Shown here: positions 1-8,556 of the stretch, piece after piece
Position numbering within the stretch: position 1 is the stretch's first letter
How the letters are laid out: every line of letters starts with the position of its first letter
Assembly (NCBI GenBank): GCA_047630355.1
Contig: JBLHXN010000017.1
Span: 1 to 44,672 of the forward strand
Direction of reading: 5' to 3'
Origin: JANQUM01 sp047630355
GTDB lineage: Bacteria > Bacteroidota > Bacteroidia > Cytophagales > Spirosomataceae
DNA: 44,672 nucleotides
Made by a program: the position numbers and the translations under genes
Notes under the pieces: model-generated
What the model saw: only the letters and a program-made list of their open reading frames with translations
Told to the model about the DNA's origin: nothing
The model's database searches: none

Positions 1-346
1 CTATACTCGTCTTCAAACAGTCCACATCAGGGCAATCCAGGCAACGAAGAAGGATCTTTTCGGCAAATTTACAACGCTTATAGGCATAGGACTCGCTGAT
101 ACCGAACTTCATGCCCAGGTTCAGGTAAGTGTCGTAATTGCGTAGGTGTAGAAGATAGATAAGTAGCTTATTATCAATAGATATACTACTCTTGTTTCCC
201 AGTTTTCGTGTCCAAAGCTCATCCTTATAAACAGCAATTTCATTAACAAACTTATCAAGTAATACCAGATAAGTGCCTTTTGAGACCCCAACTAAACGTT
301 GAAACTCCTCAGGGCTTCGATTTTTATATTGTCCAAAAATATCCAT
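1..346 (-). mobile_element. IS5-type transposase, N-terminal part, cut by window edge
   Basis: An open frame of 115 codons starts at an ATG on the minus strand at 346 and runs off the left edge without a stop. The protein begins MDIFGQYKNRSPEEF and contains a helix-turn-helix-like stretch around residues 58-95 (DNKLLIYLLHLRNYDTYLNL followed by GMKFGISESYAYKRC). That arrangement resembles the HTH_Tnp_4 N-terminal domain that precedes the DDE catalytic domain in IS5-group (ISL2-like) transposases of Bacteroidota. The catalytic part lies outside the window, so I cannot tell whether the element is intact. No terminal inverted repeat could be assigned between 347 and 414. Family assignment is from motif resemblance only. 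Confidence 0.6.
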
Positions 347-414
347 AAGACAAAATTACTCATAGCTTTGGTGATCATAAAAATAAATAGGAAAGAAGTC
401 TAATAAATAAAAGA

Positions 415-822
415 CTATTCTATCGGGTTTCCTTCTTCATCAAAAAGCAAGTCTTTGCCGCCTACTTCGGCTTCGTACATAGTTTTGTTGCCTCTCATGA
501 TAATTGCCGCTTCTTTAACTTTTTTGCCTTTCAACGCCCCTTGCACTTTGGCGGGAAGGTCCGAAAACTCGATTTCTTTCTCGGTTTCAATAATATTTCC
601 GGTAGTATCAAACACGACTAACATTTCGTCTTTACCGTTGTCGAACGACGCTTCGATGCCTTTGCCTTCCTTTTCCCAACCCACTTTTTTTGCGTCTGGG
701 AACGCCTTTTTCAACGCCACTTTGACGGGTTCGGGAACATTTGATTCTTTGATCTTTTGGGCTTCTGAAGTACATCCGATTCCAATTGCGAATAATGCGG
801 CTACTACAATTTTATTTGTCAT
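415..822 (-). CDS. PepSY-like periplasmic protein
   Basis: This encodes 135 residues with an N-terminal signal peptide (MTNKIVVAALFAIGIGCTSEA, possibly a lipoprotein because of the Cys). A single PepSY-like module of the DUF2874 type follows: VPEPVKVALKKAFPDAKKVGWE, then a beta strand pair and a second EIEFSDLPAKVQGALKGKKV repeat. Such proteins are small, secreted and of unknown biochemical role; in Bacteroidota they are often found beside an OmpR-type regulator and kinase, as here. The gene lies downstream of the kinase on the same strand but has its own promoter-like element and regulator box at 851-885. It is probably the output, or a feedback partner, of the neighbouring two-component system; that part is inference. 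Confidence 0.75.
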   Translation of the reverse strand: MTNKIVVAALFAIGIGCTSEAQKIKESNVPEPVKVALKKAFPDAKKVGWEKEGKGIEASFDNGKDEMLVVFDTTGNIIETEKEIEFSDLPAKVQGALKGKKVKEAAIIMRGNKTMYEAEVGGKDLLFDEEGNPIE

Positions 823-850
823 TTTTGAAAAGTTTAGTTGTTTACTCTTT

Positions 851-858
851 CAAAAGTA
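851..858 (-). promoter_or_regulatory. -7 promoter element of the PepSY-like gene
   Basis: On the minus strand the sequence is TACTTTTG, a perfect match to the Bacteroidota -7 consensus TAnnTTTG. It is 29 bases upstream of the ATG at 822. No TTG sits at the usual -33 distance. The regulator box 866-885 occupies that region instead, as expected for an activator-dependent promoter. Confidence 0.5.
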
Positions 859-865
859 AGACCCA

Positions 866-885
866 ATTCTGTAGTGATTTTGGAG
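866..885 (-). promoter_or_regulatory. Putative response-regulator box, copy 1
   Basis: Minus-strand sequence CTCCAAAAT-CA-CTACAGAAT. It is an imperfect direct repeat of two 9-mers (7 of 9 identical) with an 11-base period, the geometry expected for a dimer of an OmpR/PhoB-family regulator. A nearly identical 20-mer (18 of 20) sits in front of the response regulator gene at 2839-2858. Regulation by the neighbouring regulator is inferred. Confidence 0.5.
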
Positions 886-888
886 GGT

Positions 889-2145
889 TTATTGAAACCG
901 GATGTTAAGTGCGTGAAAATCATTTGTGTAACTGTATGAAACTTCAAACTGATAGGTATCACAAATTTGCTTCACAATTGCCAGACCCAAACCCAACGAA
1001 TCAGCGTTTGAATGGCCTTTGCGAAAACGTCCGAACATTTCTTCGGTACTATAATCAGGCTTTGCTCCCGAGTTCTGAATGACTAATTTATCATCAGATA
1101 ATTGAACACGTAACTTGCCATTTTGGGCATTATATTTAATGGCGTTGCCCAAGATATTGTTCAGCAGTATTTCCAGTAAATACGGATTTATATTGATGTT
1201 TACATTTGGGATAATCTCCGTTTCTACGTCAATCAACTTATGGTTTATCCAAACATTGAGCAACGCCAATTTATTTTCTATAACCTCCGAAAGATCAGTT
1301 TCTCCTGCGGTAACAAACTGGCGATTTTCAATTTTTGTCAATAGTAGCAACGTCTGATTTAGTTTAGAAACTTTTCCTAAAGAATCTATAAGTTGACTGA
1401 TTTTCTTTAGTTGATCTTCAGTCATATTTTCGTCCTGAATAAGCATTTCAAGGTTTGAACCGATTACAGAAAGCGGCGTTTGAAGCTCGTGCGAAGCATT
1501 TTCAGTGAATGACTTCAAGGATTGATAATCACTGCGTACTTTATTGGTGAGGTTGGATAATTGCTCTTGCAATTGGTTGAATTCCGAAATCTCCGTGCCG
1601 TCAAAAACGAGCGGATCTTTCTGAGTAACCTTAAAACCAGAAAGGTTTTCGAGCGTCCGGTAAAACGGCTGCCAAAGCCTTTTGGAAATCAGGTAATTTG
1701 TTACAAACAAGGCAACCAAAATAAGTAAGACAATGCCAAAAAGCGTAGATACAATTGCCTCCGTCAAATCCTCAGTTTCGTACATGGGATGTAAAATAAA
1801 AGCCGTGTGAGCCTCACCGTTGAGTTTTACCCCGAAAGAAATTTGGCGGTACATGAGCGGCTCCGCTTCAACATAATTATAGAACAGGGTATCTTTCAAA
1901 TTATACCCTTTTATCAGGTTTCCTGAAGTGAACCAAAGACTATCAGAAAGGGTGAACTGATTAGCTGGAAGTTGTTCGTTTTGTGAAACGTAATTTTCAA
2001 CTTTAAGGCGTTGATTCAGCAGGTGTTCGGTTGCTTCGTGGCTCATTATCCGTTTGAAAATAAAAATTCCCAAAAACGTACCGATAACTAAAGCTATCGA
2101 GCAGGTGATTAAAAAAGTGCGACTCGCTTTTGTAATCAATTTCAT
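889..2145 (-). CDS. Sensor histidine kinase, membrane-bound
   Basis: 418 residues. A first membrane segment spans about residues 10-30 and a second about 130-153, enclosing a periplasmic sensor loop of about 100 residues. The dimerisation box SFTENASHELQTPL follows, with the phosphorylatable His at residue 219. The ATPase domain shows an N box (NNILGNAIKYN) and a G2 box (DSLGLGLAIV). It should autophosphorylate and pass the phosphate to the OmpR-type regulator encoded just upstream. The start codon overlaps the regulator stop by 4 bases (ATGA), so the two are translationally coupled. The signal sensed is unknown. The PepSY-like protein encoded 66 bases downstream is a candidate partner. Confidence 0.9.
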   Translation of the reverse strand: MKLITKASRTFLITCSIALVIGTFLGIFIFKRIMSHEATEHLLNQRLKVENYVSQNEQLPANQFTLSDSLWFTSGNLIKGYNLKDTLFYNYVEAEPLMYRQISFGVKLNGEAHTAFILHPMYETEDLTEAIVSTLFGIVLLILVALFVTNYLISKRLWQPFYRTLENLSGFKVTQKDPLVFDGTEISEFNQLQEQLSNLTNKVRSDYQSLKSFTENASHELQTPLSVIGSNLEMLIQDENMTEDQLKKISQLIDSLGKVSKLNQTLLLLTKIENRQFVTAGETDLSEVIENKLALLNVWINHKLIDVETEIIPNVNININPYLLEILLNNILGNAIKYNAQNGKLRVQLSDDKLVIQNSGAKPDYSTEEMFGRFRKGHSNADSLGLGLAIVKQICDTYQFEVSYSYTNDFHALNIRFQ

Positions 2146-2819
2146 TTTTCAGCAAATTTATAACCGATTCCGTACACCGATTGGATGTAGTCAACCGATC
2201 CGGCATCCACCATTTTTTTGCGTAAATTTTTCACGTGCGAATACAAGAAATTGAATGTATCTGCTTGGTCTATTTCATCACCGTAAAGGTGTTCGGCAAT
2301 ATTACTTTTTGTCAAAACCCGGTTTTTATTTGTCAAAAGATAGAGTAACAAGTCGTATTCTTTTCGGGTCAGAAAAATTGTATTATCCAAGATTTTCACC
2401 TCCTGAGCGGCAGGAATTATGGTCAGCTCGTTGAACATGATTTCATTTTCACCGTTGAACTTGCGACGACGAAGGAGAGCTTTTATTCGTGAGTTTAGTT
2501 CGGATAAATGGAAGGGTTTTGCCAAATAATCATCTGCCCCGAGATCAAGGCCGAGCAATTTATCGTCCAAGTCATTCTTTGCGGAGATAATGATAATTCC
2601 AGTAACAATGCCGCTTTTTTTTATTGTCCGCACGATATCTAATCCAGAACCATCCGGCAGCATAATATCAATCAGTACGCAATCATATTCGTACACCAGA
2701 ATTTTATCGGTTGCTCCGATAGCATCCTGAACCCATTCGCACACAAAGCCTTCGCCGTTCAAATAACGCCTGATGGTGTCGCCCAGCGTAGGTTCATCTT
2801 CAACCAGTAGTATTTTCAT
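2142..2819 (-). CDS. OmpR/PhoB-family response regulator
   Basis: 225 residues. The receiver domain occupies about residues 1-120, with the acidic pair at VEDEP, the phosphoacceptor Asp51 in LIDIMLPDGSG and the conserved Lys in DDYLAKPF. A winged-helix Trans_reg_C domain fills about residues 130-225 and ends in YGIGYKF, the usual closing motif. It is the first gene of a coupled pair with the kinase (4-base overlap). A direct-repeat box 20-39 bases upstream of its start is also present in front of the PepSY-like gene, so autoregulation and activation of that gene are likely. Confidence 0.92.
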   Translation of the reverse strand: MKILLVEDEPTLGDTIRRYLNGEGFVCEWVQDAIGATDKILVYEYDCVLIDIMLPDGSGLDIVRTIKKSGIVTGIIIISAKNDLDDKLLGLDLGADDYLAKPFHLSELNSRIKALLRRRKFNGENEIMFNELTIIPAAQEVKILDNTIFLTRKEYDLLLYLLTNKNRVLTKSNIAEHLYGDEIDQADTFNFLYSHVKNLRKKMVDAGSVDYIQSVYGIGYKFAEK

Positions 2820-2838
2820 CTGGTAAAATTGAAAAGTG

Positions 2839-2858
2839 ATTCTGTAGCAATTTTGGAG
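2839..2858 (-). promoter_or_regulatory. Putative response-regulator box, copy 2
   Basis: Minus-strand sequence CTCCAAAAT-TG-CTACAGAAT, 18 of 20 bases identical to 866-885 and with the same 11-base repeat period. It lies 20-39 bases upstream of the response regulator ATG, between that gene and the VIT-family gene. It suggests autoregulation. Only a weak -7 match (CACTTTTC) follows it. Confidence 0.5.
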
Positions 2859-2880
2859 TTAACAATTACAGAAGTTTACC

Positions 2881-3594
2881 TCAAACGACATTCACCCCAA
2901 AAGCATAACCAACCAATGCTGTTAATCCCATAGCAATAGTTCCCCAAAACGTTACTCTTAGTATGGCTTTGATTACGCTCGACCCACCCGTTTTGGCGGC
3001 TACAGCACCCAAGATTATCAAGAAAGCTAAAGCAGATGCATAGAGCAGGTACTCCATGTTTTTAAGCGGGGCAAACAGCGTCACTAAAAATGGCAGGATA
3101 CCGCCCACAGTAAACGCCGCACCCGAAGCAGCGGCAGCCTGCAAGGGTTTTGCCTGACTGATTTTGTTGATTCCCAACTCATCCCGAATGTGAGCGGCGA
3201 GGGCATCGTGTTCTGTCATTTCTTTGGCAACAAGTAAGGCGGTTTCTTTCTTTAAACCCCGCTGCTCGTAGATTGCCGCCAATAACTTTAGCTCAATTTC
3301 GGGGTCTTCTTCCAGTTCTATTTTTTCACGGTTAATATCTGCCTTTTCAATATCCGTTTGTGAACTTACGGAAACGTATTCTCCCGCCGACATAGACAAC
3401 GACCCAGCGACTAAACCCGCCAGTGTAGCCAATATAACGGGCTGACTACTACTACTCGCCGCAGCAACGCCAATGGCAATGCTGGAGGTTGACAAAATGC
3501 CATCATTTGCCCCAAGCACCGCCGCCCGTAGCCAGTTACTGCGGTGGATATAATGCTTCTTCTTTAAATAACTTTCAATATCTAAGTCTTCCAC
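2881..3594 (-). CDS. VIT1/CCC1-family metal transporter
   Basis: The protein carries the family signature HRSNWLRAAVLGANDGILST near its N-terminus, then SMSAGEYVSVSSQTDIEKAD. A charged cytoplasmic helical region (EKIELEEDPEIELKLLAAIY to HDALAAHIRDELG) follows, and then three hydrophobic segments. This is the layout of vacuolar iron/manganese transporter relatives, which export Fe2+ or Mn2+ across the inner membrane. No ATG opens the frame. A GTG at 3594 gives an N-terminus MEDLDIESYLKKKHYIHRS that matches the family length (237 residues). A TTG at 3627 would add 11 residues. The gene appears intact and is flanked by the damaged cytochrome-like gene. The metal transported cannot be read from the sequence. 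Confidence 0.85.
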   Translation of the reverse strand: MEDLDIESYLKKKHYIHRSNWLRAAVLGANDGILSTSSIAIGVAAASSSSQPVILATLAGLVAGSLSMSAGEYVSVSSQTDIEKADINREKIELEEDPEIELKLLAAIYEQRGLKKETALLVAKEMTEHDALAAHIRDELGINKISQAKPLQAAAASGAAFTVGGILPFLVTLFAPLKNMEYLLYASALAFLIILGAVAAKTGGSSVIKAILRVTFWGTIAMGLTALVGYAFGVNVV

Positions 3595-3628
3595 GGTACG
3601 GAATTTTTTTGAAACACAAAAAAGCAAA

Positions 3629-4376
3629 TTAATTATTTAATTTACCTTGATCGATCCATAATTTAAAAGCCTTTATTTGGCAATCTGTTAATTTTCCGCT
3701 TGTCGGCATGGCAGCATATCCTGAAAGTTGAGCGATAGAACCGTACAGTTTACCATTATCGGCAATTAATTTTAGGTTGGCGTACGTATCTACCCGAACG
3801 TTCCCCGAAGTAGACGAAGCACTATGGCAACCAACGCAGTACGTGTCTAAGACAGGTTTTAAATGAGTCAAATAGCTTATCTGCGTGGTATCACTGAGAG
3901 CACCCGAGCCATTTATCTCACAAATGGTATTTTTTGCTCCCTGGTTTATCCAATCAGCCACGAGTTTTGCTTGGGTTGTTGAAAGCGGAGAGTTTGGAGA
4001 TGGCGGCATTCGGTCTTTGCCCGTATCAATCATTACTTTATACAGCTTACTGTTTCCTGCGTTTCTCTTTGAAACCCCTTTTAATAATCTTATCGTAGGC
4101 TGTTAAATCATAGCCGTCTCGCTTGCTCTTACTATCATGGCAACCGCTTTGTGCACAATTTGAGACAATCATGGGCAAAATTTGCGTATCAAAACAAACG
4201 TCTCCCGTTGCGGTAGATGAAATTCCACAAAGTTCTGCCCCAAGACTCGAGGTTGGGTCTGTTGTAGTTGGGTCGCCGCCAGTAGAAGTGGTCTCGATTA
4301 TCGGAATTACCCCGCCTTTTTCATTTAAACAGGATATAGTTAAAACCGTGGTGAGTAATAATAGGTAAATCTTCAT
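3629..4376 (-). pseudogene. Cytochrome c-like lipoprotein, frameshifted
   Basis: Two frames together give one protein. The first (4376 to 4047) has a lipoprotein signal (LLLLTTVLTISCLNE) and a haem-type motif NCAQSGCHD. The second (from about 4080 to 3629) has KGVSKRNAGNSKLYKVMID, DRMPP and a canonical CVGCH. This is the pattern of planctomycete-type cytochrome c domain lipoproteins in Bacteroidota. The frames join at an AAAAGGGG run (minus strand, 4075-4082), where one extra base shifts translation to a stop at 4047. A homopolymer indel could be a sequencing error, but the neighbours are also broken. It lies beside YceI, DUF5777 and Rieske genes, so a role in an extracytoplasmic electron-transfer unit is likely. 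Confidence 0.75.
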
Positions 4377-4944
4377 TTCTACAACTATTCAAGTGCACTC
4401 TTTCTTTATATTTTCGTAAATACCAGCTTACTTTCACCTCTATTATCTCCGCAATTTTTGCAACCACAATGGTCGAAATATCAATTTTATGATCCGCTAA
4501 TTTTACGTCAAACGTGCAAATAAGCGATGGTAAGCCGTTCTTTATGGTCATTTTCCCAGTAAGTGTTCGGTTTTGCGTTACGCCGTGAATTTGAAATTTC
4601 CCAACCGTCGAAATATCGTAAGTTTAGTCTTTCGAGAAACCTATTTTTTCGTTTATTTTTCTTGAGAAAACTCCAGTCGGAAATTTCTCACTTTCCATAT
4701 AATTTTCGTTGAAGTGTTCCTCCATTAATTTGTTAGAAAACTTGAATTCAGCCATCTGTATTTTTACGGCAATGGCGTTAGTTGGCACATCAATTATTGA
4801 CGTGACATTTTTGTTCAGAGCGGAGATATTTTCCAACGGTGTTTCGGAGAAAAAACTCATTTTGCCGTTTTTACAAACGAAACGTTGGGCGTGAAGTGAT
4901 AATCCTGTCGTAAAAATCAGCAGGAAAGTGAGGTATTTTTTCAT
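4321..4944 (-). pseudogene. YceI-family periplasmic protein, nonsense mutated
   Basis: The likely start is the ATG at 4944 (MKKYLTFLLIFTTGLSLHAQ, a signal peptide); an upstream frame extension to 5019 belongs to the preceding gene. The YceI-like sequence runs FVCKNGKMSFFSETPLENI ... EKFPTGVFSRKINEKIGFSKD, then a TAA at 4624-4626. The same frame continues with TYDISTVGKFQIHGVTQNR, LTGKMTIKNGLPSLI and ends in the family-like IAEIIEVKVSWYLRKYKE near 4400. One in-frame stop therefore splits a protein of otherwise normal length. The frame then reads on to 4321, across the start of the cytochrome-like gene, so the natural stop also seems lost. YceI-like proteins bind lipids or isoprenoids in the periplasm. 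Confidence 0.75.
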
Positions 4945-4959
4945 GATAAATCTATTTAT

Positions 4960-5880
4960 GTGTTTGTTTGGCAGCTTTATCAAAGCTAAAACCCGTGAAA
5001 TATTGAAGCCGTAAAACAAGCCGCCGTTTGTCCAAGAATCTGTTGTGCCGCCAATGAATTATTTTTCAATCATTCCTCTCGAATTTGAGACGTGCAGCTA
5101 AAAAATGTGCCCGCCCGTTTCGATATCAAAACCGATAGAGAGGTTATTTTTATACTGCGAATCTCAGGTGTAATTTCCTCCCAATAAATCGTTTGCAACG
5201 TAGAAGTACTCGGCATTGAAAGTGGTACGTTTGGTCAACTTAACACGTCCACCCACTCCCATAGCGTACAGTGTGTTGGCATCAATAAAGGTTTCCGTTT
5301 TGTTACGATGCACTACCGTCGGCGACAATTGAGCTGAAATTCGCTCTCCAAACTTGCGGGCTATGATAGCTTGCAGCCAATAGCTCTGCCGTTCTAAATT
5401 ATTATTAAAAACAATCAGCAAACGCGTATCCATCGTATTGGTTGAAGCCCCCTCCCGCCACAGTAATCGAAACGGGGTTTATCCATGAACCTGTTTTTTG
5501 CTTCAACAACTTGTATTTGGCGAAGTAATCGTACTCTTTTAGGTACGAGCTACGGCCTACGCCTACCATTAGTTTATCGGTAATTCCGTACTCCAAACCA
5601 ATCCGAATTCGGGCTTGATCGAGTCCCCACAGCTCTTTATAACCCGAGTTGAGCGTTCCGAAACGGTGGGAAGCCCTAAAGCCAAGGTGCTTCGCCGCGA
5701 TGGTTTCGTTAGAATATCCATTGATTACGCGGGTTGACTTAAATATAGCCGTGACAAACTGCGGTTTGTCTGGGGCAATTTTATCCAAATCGCCCAATAA
5801 GTCCGGCTCTTGAGCCGTCGCTGTAAAATATATTAATGAGAGAAAAGCTATTCTGATACTGTTAATTGCGAGTTTTAGCT
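4960..5880 (-). pseudogene. DUF5777-family outer-membrane barrel protein, degraded
   Basis: A conceptual protein can be followed from a signal-peptide-like stretch (KLAINSIRIAFLSLIYFTATAQ, near 5875) with no usable ATG. It continues through DLLGDLDKIAPDKPQFVTAI, FKSTRVINGYSNETIAAKHL and HRFGTLNSGYKELWGLDQAR. After a frameshift around 5405-5433 it reads RKFGERISAQLSPTVVHRN and GVGGRVKLTKRTTFNAEYFY. In-frame stops follow at 5164-5166 (TGA), then in GGHIF*LHVSNSRGMIEK*FIGG (TAG, TAA), before GLFYGFNISRVLAL. These motifs are typical of DUF5777 barrels, which commonly sit with Rieske, YceI and cytochrome genes. At least three nonsense codons, one frameshift and a missing start make this clearly dead. 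Exact ends are approximate. Confidence 0.75.
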
Positions 5881-6309
5881 GATTGTAAGAATGTCGCTAG
5901 CTAACGTAGCAGTATATACGGTCAAACCTTTACTTCCGTTACCATTCAAGCCCTTACCTGTTAAATCGAACCTTGCACCGTGAGCCGTGCAATAGAATTC
6001 ATTATTCTGAAAAATGACTTCTTTCTTCTGATCGTGGCTACAAATATGCGTTACCGCCACGTAGTTGCTGCCACCTACATTTACCACAACGATGCTATTT
6101 TGGACAGTGTAGCCACCCACATTTTTTAAGGCTGCGTTTGCCGCTGCCGTTAAGTCAAGCGTTAGTCCACTACTTAGAGCGGGAGCAATGGTACCTTCGT
6201 TGGTGCATGAAGTTAGTGCAGTACCTGAGCAGTAAACGGCAACTAACGCCGCACCACCCAAACCTAAACTTCTTAAAAATTGATGACGGGAGATTTTTTC
6301 TTTTTGCAT
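5875..6309 (-). CDS. Rieske [2Fe-2S] lipoprotein
   Basis: 144 residues. The N-terminus MQKEKISRHQFLRSLGLGGA followed by ALVAVYCSG and LTSCTNE looks like a Tat-type and/or lipoprotein signal. Cluster ligands are visible as C-S-H (ICSHDQKKE) and C-T-A-H-G (EFYCTAHGARFD), the two Rieske boxes. The frame ends cleanly in SDILTIS. It is the only undamaged member of the four-gene redox cluster. Rieske proteins of this small secreted type transfer electrons in the periplasm; with its probable cytochrome and barrel partners broken, it may be an orphan. The start at 6309 is the first ATG and gives a complete signal. Confidence 0.88.
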   Translation of the reverse strand: MQKEKISRHQFLRSLGLGGAALVAVYCSGTALTSCTNEGTIAPALSSGLTLDLTAAANAALKNVGGYTVQNSIVVVNVGGSNYVAVTHICSHDQKKEVIFQNNEFYCTAHGARFDLTGKGLNGNGSKGLTVYTATLASDILTIS

Positions 6310-6383
6310 TGGAATCGTTTTAGTGTGATGTCTATACTAAGCTGACGGTAACCAAAACGAAACGGTTGGGTACGACCCAAAAT

Positions 6384-7856
6384 TTATTTTAAATCATACG
6401 ATAACCCAAGTTGAAACCTCCCGCCTTGCGGTATACTCTGAAAGGACTCATTATTAACCAGGTAGGTAGCATTTCGGTACAGTGAAGCTTCTCCCATTAG
6501 TGAAATACGCTATCCTAAATAAATTTTTGAACCTAAGCCTAAACTACCGCCAAAAGCCAAATTACTAAGACCTTTGAAATCCGTGAGAGTGGTGTAAAAA
6601 TCCTCGCCGTCGGGTTCATATAGTTCAACTTTGGCTCGGTGGAGCGTTGGAATACTCAAGAAGCCGCCCATGACTGCATAAAGTTTGGTATTCCTGAAAC
6701 CGCCGAATAATCGGATATCTTTATCGAAAAAGTCATAGGAAAGCGAGAACGGTATTTTCCAGAATCCAATCTGATTCTCATTTTCAGATTCGATTTCAAT
6801 TTCATCTCCAACTTTAGGTATAAAGTTCAGCGTTTCGTTCGCAATTACGGAGTTCCCGAAAGGTGTTCGATAAACAAACGCCGGAGTTCCGTTCAACGCT
6901 TCAGCAATAAGAGTTTGTTTTTTTGCAGTATTTACGGCGTATCGGGCATTATCATACCCAATTCCGGTTCGGAACGTCCAACCTCTTCCTAAAATAACCC
7001 CGACACGGGCGTCGAAACTATAACCCGGTTTAAATTACCCTTGCTGCGATGTATTTTTTAGAATCAATTGGTTCTGCGAACCACCAAAAAACGCCTCAAC
7101 AGAAAGCCTTTCGACTACTGTCAGTCGGATATCTCTCCGGTAAAAATCACGGATACTTTCAAACGGGATCTGGTAATTAACTTTACGGAATTTCGGTGCT
7201 TTGGCAGTATTTTTATATTCTTTTTTTGATAATTCATTTAACGCAACTTCGGCCGATTTTTCATTGTCTAAAGTCTTGGTATTTTCTATCGTTGCTTTGT
7301 TTTCAGCTGCAACATTTGTTTGTTCATTCTCATTACCCACTTCTCCAGTTTGGGTTTATACGTTTTCTGATTTTTTAGAAATAACCCCACTTTTAGCACC
7401 TTTATTTTCTGATAGAGCAATATTATCATTGACAGTATTTTGAGGTATTTATTCTAATGAGTTACCCAAACTATTCGGCGTATTTACGTACACAAGTTGC
7501 GGTACAATTTTCACCCGATCTACGTAAACGGTATCGTATTTAGTAATTGTCTGACTTACATAAACGGTATCAGTAATCGACCCATTACTTTTCACAGAAT
7601 GCTGATTATCATTAACTTATGATTTTTTCGAGAAAAAGTCACCCTAAGGCAGAACTTACGAACTCACCCCAAAAAGTAAGAAAACGCCCATCGAGGCGGC
7701 AATTCTTTTGTAAATCGTCACTCTCCGAGCCAGTACTGTAATATGCTTGGCCAATACTGCTCTTTTCACCCCATCCCAGACTTTCGGCAGCGGCGATGAC
7801 TCAAAGAAGCCAAGGCCTTGCCTGAAAACATCGTCCATTCCATTAAATTCTTTCAT
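6384..7856 (-). pseudogene. Anti-sigma/beta-barrel fusion protein, seven in-frame stops
   Basis: A single uninterrupted reading frame of 490 codons runs from the ATG at 7856 to the TAA at 6384-6386. It contains seven internal stops at 7656-7658, 7644-7646, 7617-7619, 7449-7451, 7356-7358, 7035-7037 and 6510-6512 (five TAA, two TAG), with no frameshift. The N-terminus (MKEFNGMDDVFRQGLGFFES, then a predicted membrane segment IAASMGVFLLFGVSS) resembles an anti-sigma cytoplasmic domain. The middle is an Asn/Glu-rich periplasmic linker with repeated DTVYV units. The C-terminus (FKPGYSFDARVGVILGRGW, WKIPFSLSYDF, FGGSLGLGSKIYLG, FQLGLSYDLK) is a porin-like barrel. This architecture commonly follows an ECF sigma gene in Bacteroidota, as here. 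Confidence 0.7.
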
Positions 7857-7901
7857 AATACACTGAATATTAAAGTATCATCATGCAATATTTTCTAGTT
7901 C

Positions 7902-8479
7902 TTATGACCCGTCTGAGCCTTCGTACATTAATTTTTCAACTTTAATTTTTAATATCTTCCGGGCATCCGAAAGGTTAGGTTTCGATGTTACTTAGCTTAT
8001 ATTCAGCATCTTAGATATTTCGTAGTGTTTATACCCTTCAATGATGAAGAGATTGAATATCATCCGGTAAGCAGGCGATAATTCCTGCACCAAACGGAGT
8101 AAATCTTGATGGGCTACCTGGCTAAATATATCGGTAGAAGTGTCTTTTTTGTCCTCAGCATCTTTCAGATTCAACGTAGAGTTTATCGGCAACCGCTGCT
8201 TTTTTCTGAAATCACCTAAGGCTATATTCACCGTGATTCGGTGCATCCACCCTTCAAAAGGCCCCTCCGTTCGGAACGTATTAAGTTTTTCGTAAATTTT
8301 AATGAAAGACTCCTGTAAAATACCTTGAGCTTCGGCAGAATTTGGAGCATAGCGAAGGTACACGACCATAAGCCGTGGAGCGTGTAGGTGATAGATTTAC
8401 TCAAACGCTGAAGAATCGCCCCGTAAAGAGACCTTTATTAAGCGGCGATGTTTCTTATTAAGCGGCGATGTTTCTCCAA
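7902..8479 (-). pseudogene. ECF RNA polymerase sigma factor, nonsense mutated
   Basis: The best-preserved part, 7992-8369, has sigma region 2 (AEAQGILQESFIKIYEKLNTF, FEGWMHRITVNIALGDFRKK) and region 4 (LSPAYRMIFNLFIIEGYKHY, EISKMLNIS). In-frame TAA codons interrupt it at 8397-8399 (SSAFE*IYHLHAPRL) and 7992-7994 (LNIS*VTSKPNLSDARKILK), where Gln and Glu would be expected. The frame then ends naturally at 7902. A 20-base tandem duplication at 8435-8474 also disrupts the start region; the original start was probably the TTG or a lost ATG near 8479. It is the expected partner of the anti-sigma/barrel gene 46 bases downstream, and both are inactivated. Confidence 0.8.
8435..8474. repeat. 20-base perfect tandem duplication
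   Basis: The 20-base unit starting ttattaagcggcg occurs twice without a gap (8435-8454 and 8455-8474). It lies at the 5' end of the sigma factor remnant, and 20 is not a multiple of 3, so it shifts the frame. It is probably a recent slippage or template-switch duplication. Confidence 0.95.
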
Positions 8480-8556
8480 AAGTAAAACGTTTTTTGACCG
8501 GTCTACTTAATCGACGAGTCTAATATACAAATAGAGTTGGGTACGTGAGAAATATT

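Noticed and set aside
455..859. A 134-residue plus-strand ORF over the PepSY-like gene
   Set aside because: It is antisense to a clear gene with signal peptide and conserved domain, and shows low-complexity shadow composition.
4321..4376. Deliberate overlap of YceI and cytochrome-like genes
   Set aside because: The family-like end of YceI is near 4400; the overlap arises because the YceI stop codon appears lost.
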